DNA of 64,000 bases, taken from contig NZ_CP059901.1 of NCBI RefSeq assembly GCF_014127285.1, forward strand, positions 3,596,001 through 3,660,000, in the 5' to 3' direction. The stretch comes from Mumia sp. ZJ1417 (lineage in GTDB: Bacteria > Actinomycetota > Actinomycetes > Propionibacteriales > Nocardioidaceae). The position numbers and the translations under genes were made by a program. How positions within the stretch are numbered: position 1 is the stretch's first letter; each line of letters opens with the position of its first letter. Below the pieces are notes generated by a model. It did not search any database. It was not told where the DNA came from and saw only the letters and a program-made list of their open reading frames with translations. Below, in pieces: positions 1 to 8,356 of the stretch.

Positions 1-87
1 TGGCTGCCGATCTACGCCGCCGTCCGCGCCCACCTCGAGACGCGCCGCGAAGACGTCAGCGCGCGGTCCTGGCGCGGCCGGCTCTGA
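1..87 (+). CDS. C-terminal end of an unidentified protein (5' partial)
   Basis: An open frame enters from the left edge and closes with TGA. Only 28 residues are visible, beginning WLPIYAAVRAHLE and ending in a basic tail (SWRGRL). This is too little to assign a family. It reads in the same direction as radA, 58 bases upstream of the radA ATG. It is listed because the frame stays open to the edge and its codon use matches the neighbourhood. Confidence 0.4.
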   Translation, partial: WLPIYAAVRAHLETRREDVSARSWRGRL

Positions 88-132
88 TCCACAGGTCGGG
101 CGAGCCGCTGCCGACCTGTCACCCCTCTCGCC

Positions 133-138
133 TAGCGT
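133..138 (+). promoter_or_regulatory. -10 element of radA, apparently leaderless
   Basis: TAGCGT fits the actinobacterial TANNNT -10 pattern and lies exactly 7 bases before ATG 146, so transcription would begin at or next to the start codon. A weak -35 (CCGACC, 111-116) sits 16 bases upstream. No Shine-Dalgarno sequence precedes the ATG, in keeping with a leaderless mRNA. The match is seen; promoter function is inferred. Confidence 0.5.
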
Positions 139-145
139 GTCCGTC

Positions 146-1546
146 ATGGCGAGAAGCGCGACGACGTTCCGGTGCAGCGAGTGCGGGTGGACGAGCACGA
201 AGTGGGTCGGCCGATGTGGCGAGTGCCAGACGTGGGGCACGGTCGACGAGACCGGAGGCCCTGCCACCGCGCGCACCACGCCGACGTCCGTCACCCGAGC
301 CGCGCGCCCGATCGGGCAGATCGACGTCGAGTCGTCGCGCTCGCGTCCCAGCGGCATCGCCGAGCTCGACCGCGTCCTCGGGGGCGGCTTCGTCCCGGGG
401 GCGGTGGTGCTGCTCGCGGGTGAGCCCGGCGTCGGCAAGTCGACGCTCCTCCTCGAGGTGGCCGCGCGCTGGGCCCGTGGGCTTGCGACCACTCTCTATA
501 TCTCCGGCGAGGAGTCGACCGCTCAGATCCGCCTGCGCGCCGACCGTACGCGGGCCGTCCACGACAGCCTCTACCTCGCCAGCGAGACCGATCTCGGCGC
601 CGTCCTCGCCCACATCGACGAGGTGAAGCCCTCGCTGCTGGTTCTCGACTCCGTCCAGACCATCGGCTCGAGCAGCATCGACGGTGTGCCTGGCGGTGTC
701 ACCCAGGTCCGCGAGGTCGCCTCGACACTCATCCAGGTCGCCAAGTCCCGCAACATCCCGACCGTCCTCGTCGGCCACGTCACCAAGGACGGCTCGATCG
801 CCGGTCCCCGCGTGCTCGAGCACCTCGTCGACGTGGTCCTCCAGTTCGAGGGCGACCGCAACACCCGGCTCCGGCTGCTCCGTGCCGTCAAGAACCGCTT
901 CGGCCCGGTCGACGAGATCGGCTGCTTCGACCTGTCCGAGGAAGGCATCGTCGAGGTCCCCGACCCGACGGGCCTGTTCGTCTCGCGCCACCACCAGCCG
1001 GTTTCCGGCACCTGCATCACGGTGACGATGGAGGGCAGGCGCCCCCTGCTCGCCGAGGTCCAGTCGCTCGTGTCCGCCACCGAGCTCCCCCAGCCTCGCC
1101 GCGCGACGAGCGGGCTCGACAGCTCGCGGATGGCGATGATCCTCGCGGTGCTGTCGCGTCGCTGCGGCCTCGTCCTCGGGCGCAGCGACGTCTATGCGGC
1201 GACGGTGGGCGGGGCACGGCTCAGCGAACCCTCCGCTGACCTCGCGACCGCCATCGCCGTCGCCTCGGCGGCCACCGACACGATCGTCCCCAGCGATCTC
1301 GTCGCGCTCGGCGAGGTCGGGCTGGCCGGCGAGGTCCGGCGGGTGACCCACCTGGGGCATCGCCTGCGCGAGGCCGCCCGCCTCGGGTTCCGGCGCGCGA
1401 TCGTGCCGCGCGACGGCGCCGACGCGACGCCCGACGCACGCAAGGTCCCTGGGTTGTCCGTCGTCGCGGTCGACGACCTCGCAGGCGCGCTCCGCGAGCT
1501 CGGCGTCGGTGCGGGGACCAGCCACTACACTGATCGCAGTCATTGA
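146..1546 (+). CDS. radA: DNA repair protein RadA
   Basis: RadA is a RecA-like ATPase that promotes branch migration of recombination intermediates and helps process stalled forks. The 466-residue protein begins with a zinc finger (CSECG ... CGEC, residues about 8-25), followed by Walker A GEPGVGKST (about 93-101), the RadA-specific KNRFG motif (about 250) and a C-terminal Lon-protease-like domain. Length and domain order are normal for the family. ATG 146 was preferred to an in-frame GTG at 137 because homologues start just before the zinc finger and because a -10 element sits 7 bases upstream. disA follows closely. The radA-disA pair is conserved in actinobacteria and links recombination intermediates with c-di-AMP synthesis. 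Confidence 0.96.
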   Translation: MARSATTFRCSECGWTSTKWVGRCGECQTWGTVDETGGPATARTTPTSVTRAARPIGQIDVESSRSRPSGIAELDRVLGGGFVPGAVVLLAGEPGVGKSTLLLEVAARWARGLATTLYISGEESTAQIRLRADRTRAVHDSLYLASETDLGAVLAHIDEVKPSLLVLDSVQTIGSSSIDGVPGGVTQVREVASTLIQVAKSRNIPTVLVGHVTKDGSIAGPRVLEHLVDVVLQFEGDRNTRLRLLRAVKNRFGPVDEIGCFDLSEEGIVEVPDPTGLFVSRHHQPVSGTCITVTMEGRRPLLAEVQSLVSATELPQPRRATSGLDSSRMAMILAVLSRRCGLVLGRSDVYAATVGGARLSEPSADLATAIAVASAATDTIVPSDLVALGEVGLAGEVRRVTHLGHRLREAARLGFRRAIVPRDGADATPDARKVPGLSVVAVDDLAGALRELGVGAGTSHYTDRSH

Positions 1547-1566
1547 ACCAATCTCGCGGGGGAACT

Positions 1567-2655
1567 GTGTCGATCAACGATCGAGCGGGCGGCACGCCGC
1601 CGATCCTGCGGGCGACGCTCGCCTCGGTGGCCCCAGGAACGGCACTGCGCGAAGGCCTCGAGCGCATCCTTCGAGGACGCACCGGCGCACTGATCGTCTT
1701 CGGCCAGGACAAGGACATCGACGCCCTGTCGACGGGCGGCTTCGTGCTCGACGTGCCGTTCACGCCGACCGCTCTGCGGGAGCTCGCCAAGATGGACGGC
1801 GCGATCATCCTCGACAAGGGCGCGACCCGGATCCTCCAGGCGGGGGTCCACCTCATGCCCGACCCGTCGATCCCCACGCACGAGACCGGCACCCGGCACC
1901 GCACGGCCGACCGGGTGGCGAGGCAGACCAACGTCCCCGTCATCTCGGTGTCGGCGTCGATGCACATCATCGCGCTGTACGTCGAAGGCAACCGCCGCGT
2001 GCTCGAGGAGGCCGGCGCGATCCTCGGCCGCGCCAACCAGGCGCTCGCCACGCTCGAGCGCTACAAGCTGCGCCTCGACGAGGTCTCCGGCGCACTCTCG
2101 GCGCTCGAGATCGAAGACCTGGTGACCGTGCGTGACGTCGCAGCGGTCGCACAACGGCTCGAGATGGTGACCCGGATCGCCGTCGAGATCGAGGACTACG
2201 TGCTCGAGCTCGGGACGGACGGACGCCTCCTCTCGCTCCAGCTCGACGAGCTCGTGACCGGTGTGGAGAGCGAGCGCGAGCTGATCGTCCGCGACTACGC
2301 CCCTGCTGGCCGTCGGGGCAAGCCCCCGGCCGAGGTCCTCGCCGACCTCTCCGAGATCGTCTCCACCGACCTCGTCGACCTGGCCGCGATCGCCCGCGCA
2401 CTCGGCCTCGGCACCGGCGAGCACCTGGAGTCGGCGGTGTCTCCTCGGGGCTACCGGCTGCTCGCCAAGGTCCCCCGGCTCCCCAACAGCGTCATCGAGC
2501 GTCTGGTCGAGCACTTCGGCACGCTCCAGAAGCTCCTCGCTGCGAGCATCGAGGACCTTCAGGCCGTCGAGGGTGTCGGCGAGCTCCGCGCCCGCAGTGT
2601 CCGCGAGGGTCTGTCACGCCTCGCCGAGGCGAGCATCCTCGAGCGCTACGTCTGA
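1567..2655 (+). CDS. disA: DNA integrity scanning protein DisA, diadenylate cyclase
   Basis: DisA makes cyclic di-AMP from two ATP and scans DNA for branched structures, which inhibit it. The N-terminal DAC domain shows the catalytic DGA motif (in KMDGAIILDKG) and the RHR motif (in TGTRHRTADR). A central helical spine and a C-terminal helix-hairpin-helix domain (VEGVGELRARSV) follow. At 362 residues it has the usual length. GTG 1567 is chosen because a purine-rich GGGGGA lies a few bases upstream; an in-frame TTG at 1543, overlapping the end of radA, is the alternative. It is probably cotranscribed with radA. A possible bidirectional terminator hairpin follows the stop. Confidence 0.95.
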   Translation: MSINDRAGGTPPILRATLASVAPGTALREGLERILRGRTGALIVFGQDKDIDALSTGGFVLDVPFTPTALRELAKMDGAIILDKGATRILQAGVHLMPDPSIPTHETGTRHRTADRVARQTNVPVISVSASMHIIALYVEGNRRVLEEAGAILGRANQALATLERYKLRLDEVSGALSALEIEDLVTVRDVAAVAQRLEMVTRIAVEIEDYVLELGTDGRLLSLQLDELVTGVESERELIVRDYAPAGRRGKPPAEVLADLSEIVSTDLVDLAAIARALGLGTGEHLESAVSPRGYRLLAKVPRLPNSVIERLVEHFGTLQKLLAASIEDLQAVEGVGELRARSVREGLSRLAEASILERYV

Positions 2656-2659
2656 CCGA

Positions 2660-2686
2660 CAGCCCCGCGGGCGCTCACGGGGACTG
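2660..2686. terminator. Putative bidirectional hairpin terminator between convergent disA and 2689-3462
   Basis: CAGCCCCG and CGGGGACTG can form a stem with one bulged A and a loop of about 10 bases, in the 33-base gap between two convergent genes. There is no U tract, as is common in high-G+C actinobacteria. Position and symmetry support termination, but the stem is imperfect. Confidence 0.35.
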
Positions 2687-2688
2687 CG

Positions 2689-3462
2689 TCACGGGGTCTG
2701 AGCCGTCGACGGGCTCGTGCTGGGCTTGCCCGTGGCCGCCGGCGCTGTCGGCTTCGTCGTCGGTGGCGGCGTGGGTGTGGGTGTGGGTGTGGGCGTGGGC
2801 GTCGGAGGCGCGGCGAGCGTGAACTCGCCGATCGCCGGCTCACCGCCGAGAAGCGCGGCCTTCGCCTCGTACGCTCCGGGCTTCACGAATGCGCCCTCCT
2901 TGTCGCACCCGTCACCGTCGGCCCGCCCGCTCCACGGAACGTCCACCACCGTCGCCCAGGTGGGGTGGACATCGACCGTCAGACCCCGGATCCGGTCACA
3001 GGTCTGGGTGTCCCAGACCTGTCCGTCGGAGTCACGCACCTCAAGGACGAAGGTCGTCGGGTCGATCCGGACCGTGCACGGCTCCTTCGCCGACGTGACG
3101 ACCCGCAAGGTCACGGGGATCGCCCGACCCGCCAGCGTCCCGGCGGCGACCGACGGGACGACCTGGACCGAGGCAGGGGCGCAGGACCCGGTGACCGTAC
3201 CGAGCCGGACCCCGACCTCGACGTCCTTTGCCTTGCGGCTGCGCGGCGTGGGAGGCGGCGTGGTCGGCGCGGGCCCGCTCGGCGTCGCCGAGGGGCTGGC
3301 GGGCGACTTCGGGGCCTTCGCGTCTGCGTCGTCACCTCCGCCGACGACCCGCGAGACCAACCAGACGACCAGCAGCACGACGACGGCCACGACGATCCGT
3401 CGACGCCAGTAGACACCGGGGGGCAGCTTGCCCGAAGGCCGCATCACCGAGCTCACGCCCAC
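2689..3462 (-). CDS. Membrane-anchored protein with Pro/Thr-rich linkers, function unknown
   Basis: The 257-residue protein has a short basic cytoplasmic N-terminus, one membrane segment (about residues 22-41, IVVAVVVLLVVWLVSRVV) and an extracytoplasmic part. That part begins and ends with Pro/Thr/Ser/Ala-rich low-complexity tracts (SPSATPSGP near 60; an alternating PT tract near 220) flanking a folded region with a few cysteines (about 90-210). It sits convergently after disA, where M. tuberculosis carries the membrane protein Rv3587c, so it is probably the positional counterpart. No enzymatic motif is visible. The start is the first GTG (3462); an ATG at 3444 would also keep the membrane segment. 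Confidence 0.8.
   Translation of the reverse strand: MGVSSVMRPSGKLPPGVYWRRRIVVAVVVLLVVWLVSRVVGGGDDADAKAPKSPASPSATPSGPAPTTPPPTPRSRKAKDVEVGVRLGTVTGSCAPASVQVVPSVAAGTLAGRAIPVTLRVVTSAKEPCTVRIDPTTFVLEVRDSDGQVWDTQTCDRIRGLTVDVHPTWATVVDVPWSGRADGDGCDKEGAFVKPGAYEAKAALLGGEPAIGEFTLAAPPTPTPTPTPTPTPPPTTKPTAPAATGKPSTSPSTAQTP
2771..2800. repeat. Tandem hexanucleotide repeat (GTGGGT/GTGGGC, 5 units)
   Basis: Three GTGGGT and two GTGGGC units run without interruption inside the preceding gene. On the coding (minus) strand they encode an alternating Pro-Thr linker. Loss or gain of units would keep the frame and only change linker length. Confidence 0.8.
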
Positions 3463-3502
3463 ACGCTAACCGTCACCACGGCCGTGGCAGGATCGACTCG
3501 CC

Positions 3503-4387
3503 ATGGTCGCCCCGAGCTCCTCCTCACTCCACACCGCCGTCGTCGCCTGGTACGCCACGCACGCCCGCGAGCTGCCGTGGCGCCGCAGGTCCACGACCGC
3601 CTGGCACGTGCTCGTCTCCGAGGTCATGCTCCAGCAGACGCCCGTGGAGCGGGTCGCCCCCGTCTACGAGCAGTGGGTGGACCGATGGCCGACACCGTCG
3701 GCGCTGGCCGCCGAGCCGAGCGGCGAGGCGGTCCGGGCCTGGGGACGCCTCGGCTATCCCCGCCGGGCGCTGCGCCTGCATGCTGCCGCCACCGCCGTCC
3801 GCGACCGGCACGACGGGGTCGTCCCCGAGGATCTCGACACGCTCCGCGCCCTGCCCGGCGTCGGTGAGTACACCGCCGCCGCAGTCGCCGTGTTCGCGTA
3901 CGGGCACCGGCACGCGGTGCTCGACACGAACGTTCGGCGGGTGCTCGCACGGGTCCTCGACGGGTCGGCGCTCCCCTCCCCCGCCCTCACCGCCGCCGAG
4001 CGTGTACGCGCGGCGGATGCGCTGCCGGACGACCGCTCGACGGCGGCGACCTGGTCGATCGGACTGATGGAGCTCGGCGCGCTCGTCTGCACGGCACGTT
4101 CGCCGCGGTGCGGGGACTGCCCGATCCGCGCGCGGTGCCGCTGGTTCGATGCCGGGCGGCCGGCGTACGAGGGTCCGGCGCGGCGGGTGCAGACCTATGC
4201 AGGCACGGACCGTCAGTGCCGCGGGCGTCTGCTCGCCGTGCTGCGCGAGTCCGACGTGCCCGTGGGTGGTGAGGTCCTGCGTGCCGTCTGGGACGACCCC
4301 ACCCAACGCGAACGCGCGCTCGACGGCCTGCTGGACGACGGACTCGTGGCCCTGGTCGACGACGACGTCTACGGTCTGCCCGGCTGA
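3503..4387 (+). CDS. mutY: A/G-specific adenine glycosylase MutY
   Basis: MutY removes adenine mispaired with 8-oxoguanine in base-excision repair. The helix-hairpin-helix LPGVGEYTAAAV (about residues 116-127) is followed by the catalytic Asp region AVLDTNVRRVLAR. The four [4Fe-4S] cysteines follow the Cx6Cx2Cx5C pattern (CTARSPRCGDCPIRARC, about 196-212). At 294 residues it lacks the long C-terminal NUDIX-like domain of E. coli MutY, as many actinobacterial forms do. ATG 3503 has no strong Shine-Dalgarno sequence. It reads away from the preceding membrane-protein gene and ends 2 bases from the convergent sulfotransferase stop. The position after disA agrees with mycobacterial synteny. Confidence 0.95.
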   Translation: MVAPSSSSLHTAVVAWYATHARELPWRRRSTTAWHVLVSEVMLQQTPVERVAPVYEQWVDRWPTPSALAAEPSGEAVRAWGRLGYPRRALRLHAAATAVRDRHDGVVPEDLDTLRALPGVGEYTAAAVAVFAYGHRHAVLDTNVRRVLARVLDGSALPSPALTAAERVRAADALPDDRSTAATWSIGLMELGALVCTARSPRCGDCPIRARCRWFDAGRPAYEGPARRVQTYAGTDRQCRGRLLAVLRESDVPVGGEVLRAVWDDPTQRERALDGLLDDGLVALVDDDVYGLPG

Positions 4388-4389
4388 GC

Positions 4390-5418
4390 TCAGCTCGCCC
4401 GCGGAGGACGGATGCGCCGCGCGACCGAGCGCAGTCCGCTCTCGCGGCCCGACCGACGCCGTGCGCGGGCGACCGCGGCCTCCCGCTCGCGGCGATAGTG
4501 GTCCGCGGCGAAGGCGACAGCCTCCTCGTGCTGGGCGGCGTACGCCGCGCCGAGCGCGTCGAAGGTGTCGTCGAGGTCGGGTGTGAGGGCCTCCTGGTCA
4601 CCGGGGGCGGCACTGAGCGCTGCGTACGCCTGCCACACTCCCTCGCCGAGCTCCACCAGCGCGGCGGGGATCTCGAGCCCCGACCAGTCGACGACGTTGC
4701 GCCGAAGTCCTGCGTCGAGGAACTCGTCGACCGGGTGCGGCTCGGTCGTCAGGTCCGGCTCGTACGTGAGGTCGAGGCCGCGGCGTACGCGCTCGGCCTG
4801 GCCTCGCCAGTCCTCGAGCAGGTCGGTGTAGCGGACGACCACCCTGTGGGCCCCTCGGGTCACCCGCTCCGACTCGAGGGCGATGTTGACCCAGCCCCCG
4901 ATCTGGCGGACGGCCAAGGCACGGCGGCGGTCGTCGTCGGTCGACTTCGTGTAGTGCATGGTGCGGCTCGCGGAGACCTCCGCCGGGTGCCGCATCATCG
5001 TCACGAAGCCCGGCGTGATCCCGAGATCCTCGGCCGTCTCGAGCCACAGACGCGAGAGGAGGACGGTCCGCGGGTCCTTCACGATGATCTGCTGCGACTG
5101 GGTCAGGGCATCGGCGAGCCACGTGCGCAGGCGCTGGGCGTAGTCGCCGCTGCGAACCACCGCGTCGACGCGAGCCGGAGCGTCGGGGGCGAGGTCGAGC
5201 GTGCGGACACTGGCGGCGTCGAGGACCTCTTTGTGGAAGTCGATGACCCACTGTGGCTCGTAGAAGCCGCGAGGGTTGCTCTTGTTGGGCGGGACCTCGG
5301 GCTTCGGGACGTGAAGACCCAACCGCGCGAGCGTGCCCGCCATCGAGCTCGTCCCGCTCCGACCGGGCCCCAGGATGATCACGAGTCGTGAGCCGGTCGG
5401 GGTCGCGGGATCAGGCAC
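4390..5418 (-). CDS. Sulfotransferase family protein
   Basis: The protein (342 residues) probably moves a sulfuryl group from PAPS to a carbohydrate or other small acceptor. The 5'-phosphosulfate loop is GPGRSGTSS (about residue 17), and a 3'-phosphate-binding-like segment VKDPRTVLLSRLW follows near 120. The C-terminus is basic and helical. GTG 5418 was chosen because it places the PAPS loop about 15 residues from the start; the frame stays open further upstream but would run through the clpC terminator. It lies between mutY and clpC, beside a surface-polymer locus, which suggests a sulfated glycan or lipid. The acceptor is not deducible. A nucleotide-binding role with another donor cannot be excluded. 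Confidence 0.8.
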   Translation of the reverse strand: MPDPATPTGSRLVIILGPGRSGTSSMAGTLARLGLHVPKPEVPPNKSNPRGFYEPQWVIDFHKEVLDAASVRTLDLAPDAPARVDAVVRSGDYAQRLRTWLADALTQSQQIIVKDPRTVLLSRLWLETAEDLGITPGFVTMMRHPAEVSASRTMHYTKSTDDDRRRALAVRQIGGWVNIALESERVTRGAHRVVVRYTDLLEDWRGQAERVRRGLDLTYEPDLTTEPHPVDEFLDAGLRRNVVDWSGLEIPAALVELGEGVWQAYAALSAAPGDQEALTPDLDDTFDALGAAYAAQHEEAVAFAADHYRREREAAVARARRRSGRESGLRSVARRIRPPRAS

Positions 5419-5505
5419 GAGAATCCACCTCGGCGCGCGCGGCGCCAGTCGTCTGCAGGGGCGGTGGCTCACGCTACCACGCGTCTCAGCGCACCCCGGA
5501 GACGT

Positions 5506-5535
5506 CGAAGGGGACCCCGTACGGGGTCCCCTTCG
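5506..5535. terminator. Perfect 30-bp palindrome, clpC terminator
   Basis: CGAAGGGGACCCCGT is followed directly by its exact reverse complement, 16 bases beyond the clpC stop and before the sulfotransferase gene in the same direction. The stem can reach 13-15 bp. There is no T tract, but such GC-rich stems terminate transcription in actinobacteria. It would isolate the stress-regulated clpC unit from the downstream gene. Confidence 0.75.
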
Positions 5536-5551
5536 GTCGTCGTGACGTCGG

Positions 5552-8089
5552 TCAGCCGGCGGCTGCGGTGCCACCGTTGGTGCCGCCGTTGCCACTGCCC
5601 GCCGTTGCCTCGAGAGGCGTGTCAGGCAGCTCGGCCTTGGCCTCACCCTTGAAGGTGAAGGTCGCGGCGGGGCCTTCGCCCTCGACGTCGACCAGCACGA
5701 TCTGGCCGGGACGGACCTCCCCGAAGAGCAGCTTCTCGGCGAGGGTGTCCTCGATCTCGCGCTGGACCGTCCGGCGAAGCGGACGGGCACCGAGCACCGG
5801 GTCGAAGCCGCGCGAGGCGAGGAGGTGCTTGGCGGCCGGCGTGAGCTCGAGCGCCATGTCCTTGTCCTTGAGCCGCTTCTCGACCGAGTCGAGCATCATG
5901 TCGACCATGTCGACGATCTCGTCCTGCGTCAGCGGCGGGAACACCACGATCTCGTCGACACGGTTGAGGAACTCGGGACGGAAGTGCTGCTTGAGCTCCT
6001 CCGACACCTTGGCCTTCATCTTGTCGTACGAGCCCTGGACGTCGCTGGCCTGGCTGAAGCCGAGGTTGACGCCCTTCGCGATGTCTCGCGTGCCCAGGTT
6101 GGTCGTCATGATGATGACGGTGTTCTTGAAGTCGATGACCCGACCCTGCGAGTCGGTCAGTCGACCCTCCTCCAGGATCTGCAGGAGCGAGTTGAAGATG
6201 TCCGGGTGGGCCTTCTCGACCTCGTCGAACAGCACGACCGAGAACGGCTTGCGGCGCACCTTCTCGGTGAGCTGGCCACCCTCTTCGTAGCCGACGTAGC
6301 CGGGAGGCGAGCCGAACAGCCGCGAGACGGTGTGCTTCTCGGAGAACTCGCTCATGTCGAGCTGGATGAGCGCGTCGTCGTCGCCGAACAGGAAGTTGGC
6401 GAGCGCCTTGGACAGCCAGGTCTTGCCGACACCCGAGGGCCCGGCGAAGATGAACGAGCCGCCGGGGCGACGCGGATCCTTGAGGCCGGCACGCGTACGG
6501 CGGATCGCCCGCGACAGGGCCTTGATGGCCTCTTCCTGACCGATGACCCGCTTGTGCAGCTCGGACTCCATGTTGAGCAGCCGGGTCGACTCCTCCTCGG
6601 AGAGCTTGACGATCGGGATGCCGGTCGCGAGCGCGAGGACCTCGGCAATGAGCTCCTCATCGACCTCGGCCACCTCGTCCATGTCACCGGCGCGCCACTG
6701 CTTCTCGCGGTCGGTCTTGGCGGCCAGGAGCTCGCGCTCCTCGTTGCGCAGGGACGCTGCGGACTCGAAGTCCTGGACGTCGATCGCGTTCTCCTTGCGG
6801 CGGCGCACGTCGGCGATCTTGTCGTCGAAGTCGCGCAGGTCCGGCGGTGCGGTCATCCGGCGGATGCGCAGCCGCGAGCCGGCCTCGTCGACGAGGTCGA
6901 TGGCCTTGTCGGGGAGGAACCGGTCGGAGATGTAGCGGTCGGCGAGCGTCGCGGCCGAGACCAGAGCCTCGTCGGTGATCGTCACGCGGTGGTGCGCCTC
7001 GTAGCGGTCACGCAGGCCCTTGAGCATCTCGATCGTGTGCGCGATCGACGGCTCGGCGACCTGGATCGGCTGGAAGCGGCGCTCCAGCGCAGCGTCCTTC
7101 TCGAAGTGCTTGCGGTACTCGTCGAGCGTGGTCGCGCCAATGGTCTGCAGCTCACCACGGGCCAGCATCGGCTTGAGGATGCTGGCGGCGTCGATCGCAC
7201 CCTCGGCCGCGCCGGCACCGACGAGCGTGTGGATCTCGTCGATGAACAGCACGATGTCGCCGCGGGTGCGAATCTCCTTGAGGACCTTCTTGAGGCGCTC
7301 CTCGAAGTCACCGCGATAGCGCGAGCCGGCGACCAGCGCGCCGAGGTCGAGAGTGTAGATCTGCTTGTCGCGGAGCGTCTCGGGGACGTCGCCGCGGACG
7401 ATGTCCTGCGCGAGGCCCTCGACGACCGTCGTCTTGCCGACGCCGGGCTCACCGATGAGCACCGGGTTGTTCTTGGTGCGGCGCGAGAGCACCTGCATCA
7501 CGCGCTCGATCTCCTTCTCACGCCCGATGACCGGGTCGAGCTTGCCCTCGCGGGCAGCCTGCGTGAGGTTGCGACCAAACTGGTCGAGGACAAGTGAGCT
7601 GCTCGGCGCGGACTCGCCGGCAGGAGCCCCGGCGGACGCGGTCTCCTTGCCCTGGTAGCCCGACAGCAGCTGGATGACCTGCTGGCGCACACGGTTGAGG
7701 TCGGCGCCGAGCTTGACGAGGACCTGGGCGGCGACGCCCTCGCCCTCGCGGATCAGGCCGAGCAGGATGTGCTCTGTGCCGATGTAGCTGTGGCCGAGCT
7801 GGAGCGCCTCGCGGAGGCTGAGCTCGAGGACCTTCTTGGCACGCGGCGTGAACGGGATGTGGCCGCTCGGCGCCTGCTGGCCCTGGCCGATGATCTCCTC
7901 GACCTGCTCGCGGACCGCCTCGAGCGAGATGCCGAGGTTCTCCAGCGCCTTGGCCGCGACACCCTCACCCTCGTGGATGAGACCAAGAAGGATGTGCTCG
8001 GTGCCGATGTAGTTGTGGCTGAGCATGCGCGCCTCTTCTTGGGCGAGCACGACAACACGACGGGCGCGGTCGGTGAACCTCTCGAACAT
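5552..8089 (-). CDS. clpC: ATP-dependent Clp protease ATP-binding subunit ClpC
   Basis: ClpC is the AAA+ unfoldase that feeds substrates to ClpP1P2. The 845 residues show two N-terminal Clp-N repeats (1-145), ATPase module 1 with GEPGVGKT (about 212) and Walker B LFIDEIH, a UVR/middle region (about 420-470), and module 2 with GPSGVGKT (about 545), [11 protein letters not shown] and sensor/arginine-finger segments. The C-terminus is a flexible Gly/Ala tail. The residue after the second Walker A Lys-Thr is Trp (GKTWLSKAL), where Glu is usual (GKTELSKAL in M. tuberculosis ClpC1). AAGGGGAG lies just upstream of ATG 8089. Two ClgR-type operators lie about 145-190 bases upstream. Confidence 0.97.
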   Translation of the reverse strand: MFERFTDRARRVVVLAQEEARMLSHNYIGTEHILLGLIHEGEGVAAKALENLGISLEAVREQVEEIIGQGQQAPSGHIPFTPRAKKVLELSLREALQLGHSYIGTEHILLGLIREGEGVAAQVLVKLGADLNRVRQQVIQLLSGYQGKETASAGAPAGESAPSSSLVLDQFGRNLTQAAREGKLDPVIGREKEIERVMQVLSRRTKNNPVLIGEPGVGKTTVVEGLAQDIVRGDVPETLRDKQIYTLDLGALVAGSRYRGDFEERLKKVLKEIRTRGDIVLFIDEIHTLVGAGAAEGAIDAASILKPMLARGELQTIGATTLDEYRKHFEKDAALERRFQPIQVAEPSIAHTIEMLKGLRDRYEAHHRVTITDEALVSAATLADRYISDRFLPDKAIDLVDEAGSRLRIRRMTAPPDLRDFDDKIADVRRRKENAIDVQDFESAASLRNEERELLAAKTDREKQWRAGDMDEVAEVDEELIAEVLALATGIPIVKLSEEESTRLLNMESELHKRVIGQEEAIKALSRAIRRTRAGLKDPRRPGGSFIFAGPSGVGKTWLSKALANFLFGDDDALIQLDMSEFSEKHTVSRLFGSPPGYVGYEEGGQLTEKVRRKPFSVVLFDEVEKAHPDIFNSLLQILEEGRLTDSQGRVIDFKNTVIIMTTNLGTRDIAKGVNLGFSQASDVQGSYDKMKAKVSEELKQHFRPEFLNRVDEIVVFPPLTQDEIVDMVDMMLDSVEKRLKDKDMALELTPAAKHLLASRGFDPVLGARPLRRTVQREIEDTLAEKLLFGEVRPGQIVLVDVEGEGPAATFTFKGEAKAELPDTPLEATAGSGNGGTNGGTAAAG

Positions 8090-8199
8090 GCAACTCCCCT
8101 TGATCCGAGACCCTTCTCCAGGTCGGGCCCCTCAGTCCGTTCCATGCTAGTCGTGGCTGCCAACGTCGGCGGCACGCGCGAGCACCTGGGATTTCCCTG

Positions 8200-8205
8200 A
8201 TTACA
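8200..8205 (-). promoter_or_regulatory. Putative -10 element of clpC
   Basis: On the minus strand TGTAAT resembles the TATAAT -10 hexamer and lies 110 bases before the clpC ATG. The matching -35 position (8223-8228, AAGCCT) is poor, and the proximal ClgR box ends only a few bases further upstream. That is the layout expected of a class II activated promoter. The hexamer is seen; its use is inferred. Confidence 0.4.
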
Positions 8206-8233
8206 AGGGATCGCGGGCCTTCAGGCTTCCTGT

Positions 8234-8250
8234 GTTCACGCAGGGCGAAC
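8234..8250 (-). promoter_or_regulatory. ClgR operator, proximal to clpC
   Basis: GTTCAC-GCAGG-GCGAAC differs at one base from the palindromic GTTCGC-N5-GCGAAC pattern bound by ClgR, the activator of clp and lon genes in Streptomyces and Corynebacterium. It lies just upstream of the predicted -35 region of clpC, a suitable place for contact with RNA polymerase. The divergent GT61 gene begins 107 bases on the other side. Confidence 0.6.
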
Positions 8251-8265
8251 ACCACGGAGGGCAAT

Positions 8266-8282
8266 GTTCGCCGACAGCGAAC
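8266..8282 (-). promoter_or_regulatory. ClgR operator, perfect palindrome
   Basis: GTTCGC-CGACA-GCGAAC is a perfect inverted repeat with the ClgR spacing CGC-N5-GCG. Its centre is 32 bp (about three helical turns) from the centre of the neighbouring box, so two dimers could bind the same face of the DNA. It lies 75 bases before the divergent GT61 start and could also affect that gene. Confidence 0.7.
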
Positions 8283-8356
8283 GGGACGGGAGTGGTGCCG
8301 GCAGTTCTAGACTCACATCCATCCGGTGGCCGGACCCGGACGAGAAGTGAGGTGTC

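Noticed and set aside
119-1543. 474-residue open frame antisense to radA
   Set aside because: It is a shadow of radA caused by G/C-rich third positions: no domain is seen and the composition is Arg/Gly/Asp-rich. The sense frame encodes a complete conserved RadA.
2761-2806. Possible CRISPR or regulatory repeat array
   Set aside because: The repeated hexamers have no spacers and encode a Pro-Thr linker in frame; this is a coding microsatellite.
5419-5790. N-terminal extension of the sulfotransferase frame
   Set aside because: The extension would run through the clpC terminator palindrome into the clpC 3' end; GTG 5418 gives a normal family length.
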